Part shown: piece after piece, positions 13,600-24,758 of the stretch
Numbering within the stretch: the first letter of the stretch is position 1
Layout of the letters: each line of letters opens with the position of its first letter
NCBI GenBank assembly: GCA_037957365.1
Contig: JARHVA010000349.1
Span: 330,501 to 394,500 of the forward strand
DNA from: Torreya grandis
Lineage: Eukaryota; Streptophyta; Pinopsida; Cupressales; Taxaceae
Direction of reading: 5' to 3'
Length of the DNA stretch: 64,000 nucleotides
Program-made: the position numbers and the translations under genes
Notes under the pieces: model-generated
What the model saw: the letters and a program-made list of their open reading frames with translations, nothing else
Told to the model about the DNA's origin: nothing
Databases searched by the model: none

Positions 13600-15760
13600 G
13601 AAATACATTGTTTAAGGAGATTATAAAAAAAATTGAAATGCACCTTGTGCAATGGTCATTTCTCAAAGGAAGTGTAACTAGAGTTTGGAACCATTACCTT
13701 GGAGAATTCCTAGATGTGAAATGTTGTAGGGTAGCAAATGAAAATTCAAATGAACCAAAATATGTAGATGTCATAAATCAAATGCAAGCTAAATTTGATG
13801 TGAGTCGTGTTGGATCATTGGCTTCAAAAACAAAAAAGAATAAAACCCAACTCTCTATCTCGCAAATGGGCTCCTTCAATAGTTCCAATTTCTCTCCATC
13901 ACCATTTGCCCAAGGAAGTGGAAGTGGAAATGGAAGTGGAGTTAAAGAGTCACAAGGTTCATTGAAGTCCGTGTGTAGGCCACAACAAAAACATGATGTA
14001 GACAAGTTGGCAACTAAATTGTTTTATGCAAAGGCCATCCCTTTCAATGTTATTTGTTCTCCACATTTCAAAACCTTCATAGATGTGTCTATTGAATTTG
14101 GAAAGAGTTACAAAATGCTTGTTATGAAAGAGTAAGAACTAGTCTTTTTGAAGAGGATGTAACAATGATCACCATTTGCCCAAGGAAGTGGAAGTGCAAA
14201 TGGTAGTGGAGTTGAAATTTCACAAGGTCCATTGAAATCCATGTGGAGGCCACAACAAAAACATGATGTAGACAGGTTGGCAACTAAATTGTTTTATGCA
14301 AAGGCCATTCTTTTCAATGTTATTTGTTCTCCACATTTCAAAACCTTCATAGATGTGTCTATTGAATTTGGGAAGAGTTACAAAATGCTTGTTATGAAAG
14401 AGTAAGAACTAGTCTTCTTGAAGAGGATGTAACAATGATCACCATTTGCCAAAGGAAGTGGAAGTAGAAATGGTAGTGGAGTTGAAATTTCACAAGGTCC
14501 ATTGAAATCCATGTGGAGGCCACAACAAAAACATGATGTAGACAAGTTGGCAACTAAATTGTTTTATGCAAAGGCCATTCTTTTCAATGTTATTTGTTCT
14601 CCACATTTCAAAACCTTCCTAGATGTGTCTATTGAATTTGGGAAGAGTTACAAAATGCTTCTTATGAAAGAGTAAGAACTAGTCTTCTTGAAGAGGATGT
14701 GACAATGATATCAAGTGAACAAAATGAAATGAAGAAAACTTGGCAAAGAACAAGTTGCACAATAGTTGAAGAAAACTTGGAAAAGAAGTTGCACAATAGC
14801 AAGTGATGGATGGTTTGATTCAAGGCAAAGGCCTCTCTTAAGTATTCTGGAAATATCCCCTAAAGGTGATACAAGTAACGAGTAAAAAACTTCTCTTTTC
14901 ATTTCCAAATGCATCGAATCACCCATTTTGGAGATAGGAGAAAAGAATGTTGCTCAATTTATTACAAATAATGCAACAAATTGTAAATGAAAGGTGATAT
15001 ATTTATGGATAGATTTCCTCATCTCAAATTGGACACAATGTGCAGCACGTGTTGGGTCTTTTGCTTGAAGATATATCAAAATTCGAGTAGTTTAGTAATG
15101 TTTTGACTGAAGAAAAGCAAATTTCAAATTTTATCCTCAATCATCGCTTAACATTGAGCTTGTATTGTTCCTTTGCAAAGCATAAGCTTCTCTCCCCTGT
15201 TGAAACAAGATTTTCTACCAACTTCATTATTTTGCAAAGGGAGGTAGACAGGAGAAAAGCATTGAGGAAAGTGGTGGTTACTAATAAATGAGCAGAATCA
15301 AAATTTTCCAAAGAAATCCATTCAAAAGATATTGAATGAATTATCTTAGGGGGACACAATAAACAATTTGGTTCTTGATGAAGAGGAGAAGGAAGTAACA
15401 AGAAAGCAGTTTATTGTTGTCAAGAACCAATTGAAAATGTTAGGCATCAAATAAGTAAAGGCAAGCAAGATGATGTGGGAACCATCTAAAAGGTGGCAAA
15501 CTTATAAGATTTCTACACTAGAGTTGCAAAAGCTTGTTTTGCAAATCTTCAGTCAATGTTCCAGTGCTTCTACATGTGAAAGAAATTGGAGTACTCATGA
15601 TTTAATCCACACCAACAAGAGGAATCAACTAGGAACTCAAAAACTCTCTGATCTTGTGTTTGTCCTTAGAAATTTATCACTGCTTGCTTACTTGCTTGCA
15701 AATGAAGATGACAACTCTCGCCTTGGAAAACCATGCTTTGGAGATTAAGAAAATGTTGAT
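13600..15760 (+). pseudogene. hAT transposase pseudogene (DUF659 + dimerisation domain)
   Basis: Read across frames, the plus strand encodes a hAT-type transposase that would cut and paste DNA in the nucleus. The first ORF (13608-14135) covers an N-terminal region, a Ser/Gly-rich linker and DKLATKLFYAKAIPFNV with SPHFKTFIDVSIEFGKSYK, the usual start of the DUF659 region. About 14775 gives TIASDGWFDSRQRPLL, the catalytic-core block with the conserved DGW. 15103-15291 carries LLSPVETRFSTNFIILQR (RFATNF block). 15470-15748 is the C-terminal hAT dimerisation domain: STLELQKLVLQIFSQ, SASTCERNWSTHDLIHTNKRNQL and LSDLVFV. A BED finger was not seen. Frameshifts, stops and the triplicated segment at 13901-14710 make it non-functional. 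Terminal inverted repeats were not identified. Confidence 0.85.
13901..14710 (+). repeat. Three tandem 270-bp copies inside the hAT transposase
   Basis: Copies start at 13901, 14171 and 14441 (ACCATTTGCC), exactly 270 bases apart, and end at 14710. They differ by a few substitutions only. Each holds the KHDVDKLATKLFYAK to MLVMKE (third copy MLLMKE) coding block and ends GAGTAAGAACTAGTC. In that frame TAA stops translation; the conserved hAT sequence would need one more base here, and the same break is in all three copies. The unit is a multiple of three, so the duplication itself does not shift the frame. Confidence 0.93.
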
Positions 15761-15899
15761 GTTGTTGATAAACGTACTAGTGTAGGATTAGATGAAGATG
15801 TTGGTAATACTTTTGATATAGAAGTAGATTTTGATGTTGTTAATGTTTCATTCCCATTTTTACTTAATGCTCTAAACTTTAAAGTTGAAATTTAAACAA

Positions 15900-16689
15900 T
15901 GGATAATTCTCATCGCTGTCTTATATGTATGACGTTTGACAATCTATTGGATTTTGTTGTGCATTTGTATTTTATGGTATGCTTATGTCCCATGTGTATG
16001 TTTATATATTTTTATGTAAGTGGTTTTTCCTTTACAAATATGAATAATAATTTTTAATATATTTTTTTAATTTCTAAATTTTCTGAACCAAATAGAAACT
16101 TTTGCAAAATCCTGAACTTCTGAACTTTTTCTTGCTTGCAAACAATCCGAACTTTTTGAACATGGTATCTATGGAAATAGGAGTTATGGCACATTGGCTG
16201 ACCAAGGCCATGTTGAGGCAAAGAAAGTATTGTCATGCCCATTTCTTATGGTGCATGAATTTTAAATCGAGGGCACTGGTGTTAAAAAGATAGAGGAAGC
16301 ATGAGCATGATAAATGGTTAAGGCACAACAATTTGACGTTCAAGATGTTTTTATTAAACAGTAATGGTCAATTGAAAGTCAACCTTGAAAATTTCAAATT
16401 ACTTTGGCTATGGCCATTTAAAATAAACAAGATAATGAATAATTGGGCCAAGCGAAAAGCGAATTTAGACAGTAGACAATGTAAAGATGTAGTGAATGGA
16501 TCCAAATTAAAAATATATTGGATGATAGCAAAAAATATTAATATAATTAATATTAAGCGTCTGTGTGGTAGATGCAATATCAAGACCCACTAAGCAAAAA
16601 AATAAAGGTACGGCTAGGGTTAGTGATGTACCTCATGTTGGAAAAATAATAAATAATGACAATAGATTAATTGATTGTTTTACCGTACA
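15900..16689. other. No recognised feature
   Basis: AT-rich sequence downstream of the hAT pseudogene. It could hold the 3' end of that element, but I could not define an inverted repeat. ORFs at 16333-16593 resemble nothing known to me. Confidence 0.4.
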
Positions 16690-17240
16690 CTCAAAACCAT
16701 TTGTATGCCAGATACAAGCCCAAACCTACCTTACACCCCTACCATACACCCAAAAGGATTTCAATCTATTTTTTTCATTGTAAATCGATGGTGCCAATGT
16801 CAACCCATACACCCCAAGCATCTTGTACAACTAGGCATGTCAACATAGAGGAAGTATTGAATCAACTATCATATGCCCCCTGTGTAATTTGTTGAGCCAT
16901 ATGGCTAATTCCCTACTTGTGTTGCATCATTTGGTTGTCATACAACCTTTGTCTAACTATCATATACCCTCTTTTCTACAAGGCTTACACCCTCCTTGTT
17001 GACCGTACAATAGTCTTCTAAAGCCACCTCTGTTGCCATATGCTTATGGTTGTCAAGTACCATACGCCCCCATCACCTCACGCAACCGTACGACCCTCCT
17101 GATGTGTTATACGTCTCCTTTGCTGAAACGTATGCCCCTAGATATGCTGTTGTATATGCCCTTGGATATGCATCGTACACCTTCTAAATCCATTTACAAT
17201 GATCATACAATCAACTATAGCAATTGTACAACCAACTACA
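16690..17240. repeat. Irregular CATAYRCCC-like repeat tract
   Basis: A degenerate motif recurs every 15-40 bases: CTTACACCCC, CCATACACCC, CCCATACACCCC, CATATGCCCC, CATATACCC, CTTACACCC, CATACGCCCC, CGTACGACCC, CGTATGCCCC, TATATGCCC, CGTACACC. Spacing is uneven and all reading frames contain stops, so it is not an obvious protein repeat. It lies just left of a polypurine tract and LTR start and may be part of that element's internal 3' region. Confidence 0.45.
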
Positions 17241-17489
17241 GTGAGGGCTACAATAAATGTCTAGTCTAGTACTGTGACTGCTAAAGAAAACAAATAAACA
17301 AAAACATAGTTATTGGATTCGTGGGTTTTAACAGCAATCTTCAAGCAATCGTTTTTGTGTGGACAAATTCAGACTTTGGCACTTGTTCAAATATTCAAAA
17401 TTTTCTTCTTAGCTCCATTTGTTTCCCTCTTCAATCTTATTTTTCTTGTGTTGTATATGGGTTGTGTCCAAATGTACTCTAACTTCTTT

Positions 17490-17670
17490 TAGAAAGGGGA
17501 TAATGTAGACCATCATATAAGTATTGTAATGGTTACTAAAGTCTTATTAATTATGTATTTTACTAGCCGATGTTGTTATGTGGTTAGTGATCGTATTGTT
17601 GGTGTTAGGTAGTTTGTGTGACTCTTGTTAATATATTTGGTTTTTAAAGGTTGTGTTTAACTAATGACCG
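17490..17670 (+). mobile_element. Retrotransposon polypurine tract and 3' LTR start, TGTAGAC family copy 2
   Basis: A purine tract (AGAAAGGGGATAA, 17491-17503) is followed immediately by TGTAGACCATCAT at 17504, the arrangement at the junction of a retrotransposon's internal region and 3' LTR on the plus strand. The LTR matches the sequences at 5016 and 43442. Similarity ends near 17670, next to the poly(T) that marks the 3' end of the LINE to the right, so the LINE apparently landed in this LTR. Confidence 0.6.
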
Positions 17671-17671
17671 T

Positions 17672-19018
17672 TGGGTCTTCCTTTTTCTTTTTTTAAACAA
17701 ACAACACAGTTATATGATGGAAAAGTCAAAAAGTACAATTCTGTTGTGCCAAGCTTGGAAGTTAATAGTCCAACGCTGGGCATTACACACAAAATAAAGC
17801 AAATGACCCTTCATCGTTGCAAGTTTAGGTTGAAAATTTTTGCTAAGTCACTTTGCCACTTAAATGGCCACCACATCAAGGGTAAACCATAACAAATAAT
17901 ATTTTGATTATCTAGAGCCCAATTTACAAATCCATCAGCTTCAGTATTGTTTTCTCTGAGAACATGTAGGAACTGCACCTCCTCAAACTGAGATTGTAGC
18001 CTCCTATTTTTTTTCATTTCTCTAGCAATTTGCCGATTTTTTCTAGGACAATCCTCTGGTTATGATAATAAGCCAATGATAATCTTAGAATCTGATTCAA
18101 TTTGAAGCTTCTGCCATCCTAGTTTCACAACCTCTTGCATACCTTTGTAGATAGCCTTTATTTCCACTAAATTATTGGTCATAATGCCCAGTTTTTGTGC
18201 AAAAAGAAAAGCAATTGTTCCATCAAACAATCTTCCAATACCTCATATACTAGCCTGGCCCATGTTACCTCTGGAGCTCCATCCGTGTTCATTTTTCCAA
18301 ACCCATTTGGTGGTGCTGTCCAAATTTTGTCCATGTGTATTTTCTTTTTTGATCTAACAACAAACCTTGGTGAAGTATTAGGTTGTAAGGATAAATGATA
18401 ACATAAATGTTCCCAATCTAGCATTAGAGTCTTGAGGTAACCCAATCTTATACCTAATAGTTTGAACCATATTGATTTTAATTTTTTCCCAGACATAATT
18501 GGTGTCCCTATGATGCTGTCGGAAAATTCTGTGATTCCTTTCTTTCCAAACATTCCACAACAGCAAAGTAACTACAACCCAAAACACCGATTTAAGACGT
18601 TAACCCTTGGTAAATGTTGTTCTCAATCTCTAATTAGTTGTTCTAATGTCTGAATATTTCTCCATTGAAGATTCAACAACTGGGATAAGAGCTTCCATAA
18701 ATAAACCACCCATGAGCAATGAAGGAATAAATGAGAAATGGTTTCCTCATTTTTTGAGCATAGGGCACAACAAAAGGGACCATAAAAACCCCGCTTCCTC
18801 AGGTTTTCCCCAATTAGAACTTTTCTTTTCAAAACCAACCAGACAAAAAAACTCGCCTTGGGCCAAACTACCGGTTACCAAAGGTTTTTAAAAATATCCT
18901 TAAGCGGGTGAGCATTAGTTGTTTTAAGGGAATCATATCCTGTAGAAACTGTATACTCTCCTGTAGCATGTCTCCCCCATGCCAATCCATCCGGTTTTGA
19001 GTTAATTGAAAGAGGACT
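17672..19018 (-). mobile_element. 5'-truncated L1-type LINE (copy A)
   Basis: Minus strand. The 3' end is a T-rich run on the plus strand at 17672-17694 (the LINE's A-tail). From 3' to 5' the translations are: the end of an RNase H (HVLRENNTEADGFVNWAL, 17811-18017), the start of RNase H (KMNTDGAP, about 18270-18290), a linker (LLLWNVWKERNHRIFR, 18378-18587), and a zf-RVT domain (KRKVLIGENLRKRGF, CALCSKNEETISHLFLHC, 18623-18838). The stretch 18890-19018 aligns with 48660-48810 of LINE copy B, showing the same family. Similarity stops at about 19018, so RT, endonuclease and ORF1 are missing, as is usual for a truncated LINE copy. Frameshifts are present throughout. Confidence 0.85.
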
Positions 19019-19493
19019 ACCTATGAAATGAAACCGTGATTACCCTCATATTCTTCTATGTTTCATTGTGGTATGTATTTACTATGTTGTAATTGATGTT
19101 CCTTTGGTAGTGTAGTTTGTATAACAAACAAGCCAATCATCAAATAAGACTGAATTGATTGATACCATGGCTAGAGCCAAAAGTTGGTCCTATTATATAT
19201 CTGAATGTCAAAAAGTTGAAGGACCGACCTCATCAACCACCATGAAGGAGCCAATAAAAGATCTGATAACATCCATAGTAGAATGGCAAAGACTAAGTGG
19301 GCTTGGTTGGGCAACACTGAGATGATGCAAAGAAAGTCTCCTAACATCCACAACCAATCATCCTCCAAAACTAGAGAGGAAGTTAATGATGTACACGTAT
19401 TAAGATATCCTAGAATGTGGAGTAGTTGGCTTTGTATGACAAAGAACGACTGACCCACCACGTCTAGTGCAAGAAAAGGGCGAAGGTACCTTA

Positions 19494-20186
19494 TGTAATG
19501 TCCCTTCCAAGGGATATTAGTTAAACAAAAAAATTATTCAACCATTCCAATGATTAAATATTAATTTTTGGAATTTTTCTTCAAACCCTAGCAATCTGAA
19601 AATTACAAAATAATGTTGCAAATGACTTGAAATCATCTCCAAAAATAATATTCCAGTTCTCCAAAAATAGCAAAAATTATATGAAAACTATAGGCCAAAT
19701 AACCAGCTAAAAGCCTGATTTTTGGTCAAATAAATAGCTGAAAAATTCAGATAAAATAGCAAAAAAATACATGTGGTTGTTCCACACCCTCCAAAGGCCT
19801 TAAAATGACCCCAAAGTGGGTCGTCCAACCTCCAAACTCAAACTTCCCTTGGGTGAAGTTCGCAGCCCTCAAAAAGTGGTTCACTACCCTAGGACAGCCC
19901 CTATATGCATGCGTCGAGCTCCTCTACTAGTTCGCTCCTCCTGCAAATGATCTTTGGTGTTAAAAACACCCTTATCTTGTCACTTTTCTGCTCAATACAA
20001 TTTTGTGATGAGTTGTTTTAGGTCTGAATCCAAGGGTTTCCATCTTTGATTCAGCTCTCTTAAAGGGTTTCCATCCTCCAAGTGCAATACCTTGCTTTTC
20101 ATGCTTAGACTCCAGAAAATTTGTTATCAAAATTAAACATGAATGAATCAATTAACCCTTTCTTTGCTTTATGTAGTCCTCCCAAG
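19494..20186. repeat. Probable LTR left end (TGTAATGTCCC)
   Basis: TGTAATGTCCCTTCC at 19494 is followed by its near inverse AAGGGATATTA, a form common at the ends of plant gypsy LTRs and close to that of the 58635-59460 LTR (which ends GGGACATTACA). No matching right end was found before another LTR-like start at 20187, so this copy is taken as truncated. There is no coding capacity. Confidence 0.35.
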
Positions 20187-21958
20187 TGTAGTGCCCGAAA
20201 TTGGGAAGGGAGAGTAACTTTAAGGATCTTAATAGATCCTTTCTTATGATCTTTTCCTTTTTCTCTTTTTTCCTTTTATTTTTATAAAGTCACTTAAGTC
20301 ATCCAAAACCCTTAAAGGTCCCCCTTTTAAGTGAATTTGAAAACATAAAGTACTTTTATACATATTCACTTAAAAAAACATTTCAATCCTTACTTCCCTT
20401 TATATTTATCCCTTAGCCCCAGAAAGGGTTTTAAGGCTAATGGGTCTTCCATCATGTCCTCATCAAAAGGACATGACACCTTAGTAGCAAATCGAGAGGG
20501 GTATGTGGTCTCATCCATCTATAACCATCCATGTGAACAAATGAAGCATCCAAAGGACACATAACACCTCCAATAGCTGAAATAGGTTGGAATGGTTTAT
20601 TGGCGACAAAGTCCCCTACAAATCCTGGCATCTAAAGGCAACCACTTATTAGAGATAAAAAGACAAACACCTATGATCGGGTTATGGAAAATGGCACCAA
20701 CCCTCCCAAGTCTCTATACAAGCGATAATACCTCACTCGAATCTCATAGTAGATAGGACACCTAAAAATAAATTGCTCCTCCATCTTCACCTCCTAGATG
20801 AGCAAATGTGACAAATCCTATAGCCTTGGGGACTATGGTGGTCAATCTTGATCCATAACTAGTGAGATAATACTCCCAATCAACCAAAGAGGAATCCTAA
20901 CCCCATGTGTCCAAAGATGTTGATATAGTCAAGTCAAATGAAGATGCCATCAACCATGTGCGAGAAATGTTTGACATAGAAGGCCATCTTAGGATGAAAT
21001 ATTACAAAGAAGTGATCCAAGTGACTTGAATATAATGTGGATATATGTCCTCCCAATCAATTAATAATCACCCACTTTTTAGGAAGGAGATGAAGAGAGG
21101 CATGCAAAGACTATTTGAAGGGAGAGAATGTATCTATGGAAAATCCAATAAATTGTACAAGCAAAGTAGTGTATGAGTACTAATACTCCCATTGTCCAAA
21201 GGGATTTGATAGAGCAACTCTCTCTGAAGAATGGAAGGTCAAGTATATGTATCTCTCTCGATGCAGGGGAAGATCACCCACAGGCCTAAGTCGACGGGGA
21301 TGGGCAGCGATCCTGAAGATGCTCTCAAGGCGAAGAGATTGGGAACACACTCATATTGGACAATGCATTGAGGGGCTGACCATTTCTCTTAACTATTGTT
21401 TCCCTCTCACTCTAAAATTATCCTGCATTTAACTACTTATAGAAATTTATGTGAGAGGTTGTAGTTTAAAGCTTGGAAAATGTGTGCCCAATCATGATTG
21501 TCATGTAATTATTTAGATCTGATTTATTTCCTATACAAACAGTGCTCAAACGTTTTTTTCAAGCAAGTAATCTTGGGTGAAAATAGTTCCTCATGTAGTG
21601 TGGAACATATGTGATCTTCCAAGGCATCAAAGGCAGCTAAGGAACTCCTCATATTAGAGTTCAAAAAGCAGTCCTTACAGGAAAATCAATAGTAAGAGTA
21701 GTGGAAGGTGATGTGCCTTGGAAGGTATTGCTCCACCATAGGATTCAAACTGTCTATAATATTAAGGTAATTAAGGGGCCCCTTCCAACTTTGTGATGCT
21801 ACTAGTAACACTAAGGCCTTTACGATTTCAGAGTCAGCACCTCTTAAACAAATTTGGGCTGCTTGGAAAATGGTTACCAACTTTCTTCACATGCACTATG
21901 AGGGATATCAATATGTGATGCTCAGGATCTAGTTTTGCACCCTGTATTGGGTATTACA
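20187..21958 (-). repeat. Probable 3' LTR of a minus-strand retrotransposon
   Basis: It starts TGTAGTGCCC and ends GGGTATTACA at 21958, imperfect inverted ends with TG...CA borders. Right after it comes TTCCCCTTAAGG, which on the minus strand is a polypurine tract (CCTTAAGGGGAA). The length (1.77 kb) is within the range of plant LTRs, but there may be a nested insertion inside. No second LTR is visible. The borders are inferred from end motifs alone. Confidence 0.35.
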
Positions 21959-22577
21959 TTCCCCTTAAGGCCAGCTTGGAAAGAAAAGAACTGTTATGAT
22001 GGAAAATATTTGAAACTATGCCCTCAAGCAATGTCTGGCTTGCCACTATTTAAATTGACAACAAAATTTAACGAAGTGAGCAAATCAGCTCAAGAGCTCC
22101 ACAAAATGTTCCCCGATAGTTGTATTTTCAAACACTTTAAAGATCAAGAAGTGGTATAACAACAAGGATTTCTATAACTATGTGACTAAAGACATGTAAT
22201 CAAGTGAAACTCATTGCTACTATTGCCCCATGGTTGAACAAGCAGTGGAGGTCACTGACCTTAAAGCACTATGGAAAAACAATTGGTAGTCTATTTGGAA
22301 GTCAAGGTCATTTTCTACACAAAGTTTGAGGTGGCTAGTGCTTCATCAAGGCTTGATAATCAAAATGAGGCTTCATAAGGTTTGCAAATCAAATCCTCCT
22401 TGTATGTTATTTGGAAAGAAGAGTCAGTTGGTCATGTCTCCGGTGGAGGAACCTATGTCAACATCTTTTGGACATGGCTACAGTTGATATCTAAAAAAAA
22501 AATTCATTGACACTATTGGCGAGGCCCTCTTCTAGGGCATGCTTGTACAGATAGGGATAGATTAAAGATTATTAGTT
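21959..22577 (-). other. Internal remnant next to the LTR, truncated by the chromovirus
   Basis: This is the expected position for the 3' internal region of the element whose LTR ends at 21958. No domain was recognised. It ends at the target site duplication of the chromovirus, so that element inserted here. Confidence 0.3.
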
Positions 22578-22582
22578 ATATG
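22578..22582. repeat. Target site duplication, left copy
   Basis: ATATG directly before the LTR start TGTGGG. It is identical to 28566-28570, after the other LTR. Five bases is the usual Ty3/gypsy duplication length. Confidence 0.9.
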
Positions 22583-23191
22583 TGTGGGATATTATATATT
22601 TTTTTTAAAAAAATGTTTTTCTTTGAAATTCCGTTTTATGTCAACTATATAATTTTTTTATTTTTAAATAATAATATATTGAATTGAATATAAAATGATT
22701 ACAAAGTTTCCATATTTCGAATATTACAATCAACCACAAGGGTTTTCGTCTTTGGGTTGAGGTGACAAGGGTTTTCATCCTTGCACCTATTCACACACTA
22801 AGGGTTTTCGCCCTTAATGGTAAGCATAAAGCTTCAAGCTTATACGAGATATAATGTTAATACATGAATAATTGAATGATTCCCCTCTTCCATCTAGATA
22901 TAAATATCTTCATAACCTCTCACCAAAGGATGCGTCTCTTCTAAAGGTGGTGTCACTTCCTTAAATGAAGGCTGCTGATAACAAATGAATTAATTAATCA
23001 ATGCCTAAAGATTAATGTGTTGTTTTATAATGTTGCAATCTCCTTGTAGGTGGTTTAGCGCTCATTTTGCATTGCAGACCTACTAATTATGACTAGCGAT
23101 CTCTTTATGACCAACGATCTCTTCTTTGAGTGCTGTGTTGATGTCTTGGGAAGCTGCAATTTGGTGTTGGCAGTGATTTGGGGATATTACA
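22583..23191 (-). repeat. Chromovirus 3' LTR
   Basis: 609 bp, aligned with 27914-28565 along its length. The right end (minus-strand start) reads TGTAATATCCCC on the minus strand. Near 22735-22820 three copies of the stem AAGGGTTTTCGYCCTT occur (around 22740, 22768, 22800). Compared with the other LTR it lacks the long AT run and carries a short partial duplication near 23090-23115 (GATCTCTT repeated). Confidence 0.93.
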
Positions 23192-23208
23192 GTCTTCCCC
23201 TCCCAAAA
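23192..23208 (-). promoter_or_regulatory. Polypurine tract
   Basis: Minus strand TTTTGGGAGGGGAAGAC, immediately before the LTR start TGTAATATCCC. This is the priming site for plus-strand DNA synthesis. An almost identical sequence sits at the matching place in the elements at 57770 and 62932. Confidence 0.85.
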
Positions 23209-23233
23209 TTGCTTGTCCTCAAGCAATTGGAAG

Positions 23234-23640
23234 TTAGGATATTAGAATTGAGGCTCCTTCCCACGTGGCATCTTCAAGAAGTAAATTTTGCCAATGAATT
23301 AAATATTTGGTGATACTTCTATTCCTTAGCTTCTTCTCACGCACGTCAAGGATGGATTCAGGTATTAAGATCAACTTACCTTCCTCTTCCAATGGTGGTA
23401 GCTCGATGGAAGGAACAATATGTTGGTCGAGTGCCCCTTTAAGGCATGAAACATGGAAAACATTGTGTATTCGACTACTTCTAGGTAACTCCAACTCGTA
23501 AGCAACCTCCCCGATCTTTCGTATGACTTTATATGGTCCATAGAAATGTGATTTGAGTTTCTCGGCTCCACTTTGCTTGATAGAGTTTTGCTTGTAGGGT
23601 TGTAAATGCAAATACACCAAGTCACCAACTTCAAAACTCC
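23234..23640 (-). pseudogene. Chromovirus integrase C-terminus and chromodomain
   Basis: The translation from 23620 downward reads GPYKVIRKIGEVAYELELP and IHNVFHVSCLKGAL (the GPY/F module of the integrase C-terminus and the F.VS.LK block), then PESILDVREKKLRNRSITKYLIHWQ and EDATWEGASIL, which is the chromodomain (I...R.K.L..R....YL..W......ATWE). In chromoviruses this domain helps steer insertion towards particular chromatin. The segment is separated by a frame change from the integrase core. The coding tail continues in another frame to LLEDKQ, right next to the polypurine tract. Confidence 0.88.
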
Positions 23641-23736
23641 TTTCTGTTCAATGCCGATCTACATATAGCTTTCATTGATTTTGTGCTTGTTGAAGATTGT
23701 CCTTGAGCGTTCTAAGGATATCTTGACTTTGTTGAA

Positions 23737-24650
23737 TTAAGTCTTAGCCCTTGGAACTCTGCTATCTAGAATGACTAAGTCCACAAAAAATTGAGCATCA
23801 TACCCGTACAAAGCTTTAAAAGGTGACATTCCAATTGACATGTGATAGGAAGTATTATAGCAAAATTCTCCCAAGTGTAACCATTTGATCCACGCATGTT
23901 GTTGCTCCAAAATATAATTCTTTAAATATCCTTCAATCCATTTATTGACATCTTCGGTTTGACCATCTGTTTGTGGATGATAGCTTGTGTTTGGGGTCAA
24001 CTCGGTACCTGCTAAGTGAAATAGTTCTTGCCAAAATGAACTCATAAATCGGCAATCTCTATCGCTAACAATGGTTTTTGGTAATCCATGTAGTTTGAAT
24101 ATCTCTCTAAATAATATCCCAACTACCAAAGGTGCATCATACTTGACAGGAAGTGAAAAAAAATGAGCATACTTCATTAAACGATCAACAACCACATAGA
24201 GGCAAATCTTCCCTTGAACCATTGGCAATCCGGTAATAAAATCCATCGAAATACTTTACCATTTGCGAGTAGGGATGGTTAAAGGTTGCAATAAACCTGC
24301 TGGAAATTCATGCTCGATTTTATTTTGTTGGCAAGTAGAGCATTCTTGAATATACTTAAGAACTTCACTCTTAAGCCCTTTCCAAAAGAATAACTCTCTT
24401 GTTTATATGTTTTGAGATAACCCAAATGGCCTACCAAAGGACTGTCATGAATAGCTTTTAACATTTTCTGTTTAATTTTTGTTTCGGGTACCAAGCAAAT
24501 TCTATTTTTATACAAAATTAGACGTTCTACTACTTTATATCGTTCATCCCCATTTTGTCCTTCTAGAATTGCATTAGCGAATTCATTTTTAACATATTCG
24601 GCTCTTATAAGGACTTTCCAATCAGCTGCAATGGTAGATACAGAGCACAA
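23737..24650 (-). pseudogene. Chromovirus integrase zinc-binding and core domains
   Basis: The core (23737-24246) opens MDFITGLP with the first catalytic Asp, continues LHGLPKTIVSDRDCRF with the second Asp, then YHPQTDGQTEDVNKWIEGY with the catalytic Glu, so the D,D-35-E set is visible. LGEFCYNTSYHMSIGMSPF and ALYG follow as usual. Upstream (24279-24650), AIHDSPLVGHLGYLKTY is the H-H half of the HHCC finger, but the cysteine half is lost in a frameshift. A stop or frame change also separates finger and core. The product would insert the cDNA into the chromosome. Confidence 0.9.
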
Positions 24651-24758
24651 GGAGGTTTTCTTGATAATGCATCTGCCACAACATTATTCTTCCCTTTTAC
24701 ATATTCAATATCGAAATCAAAAGCTTGGACCTTGCTTACCCATTTTTGTTGTCTATCA

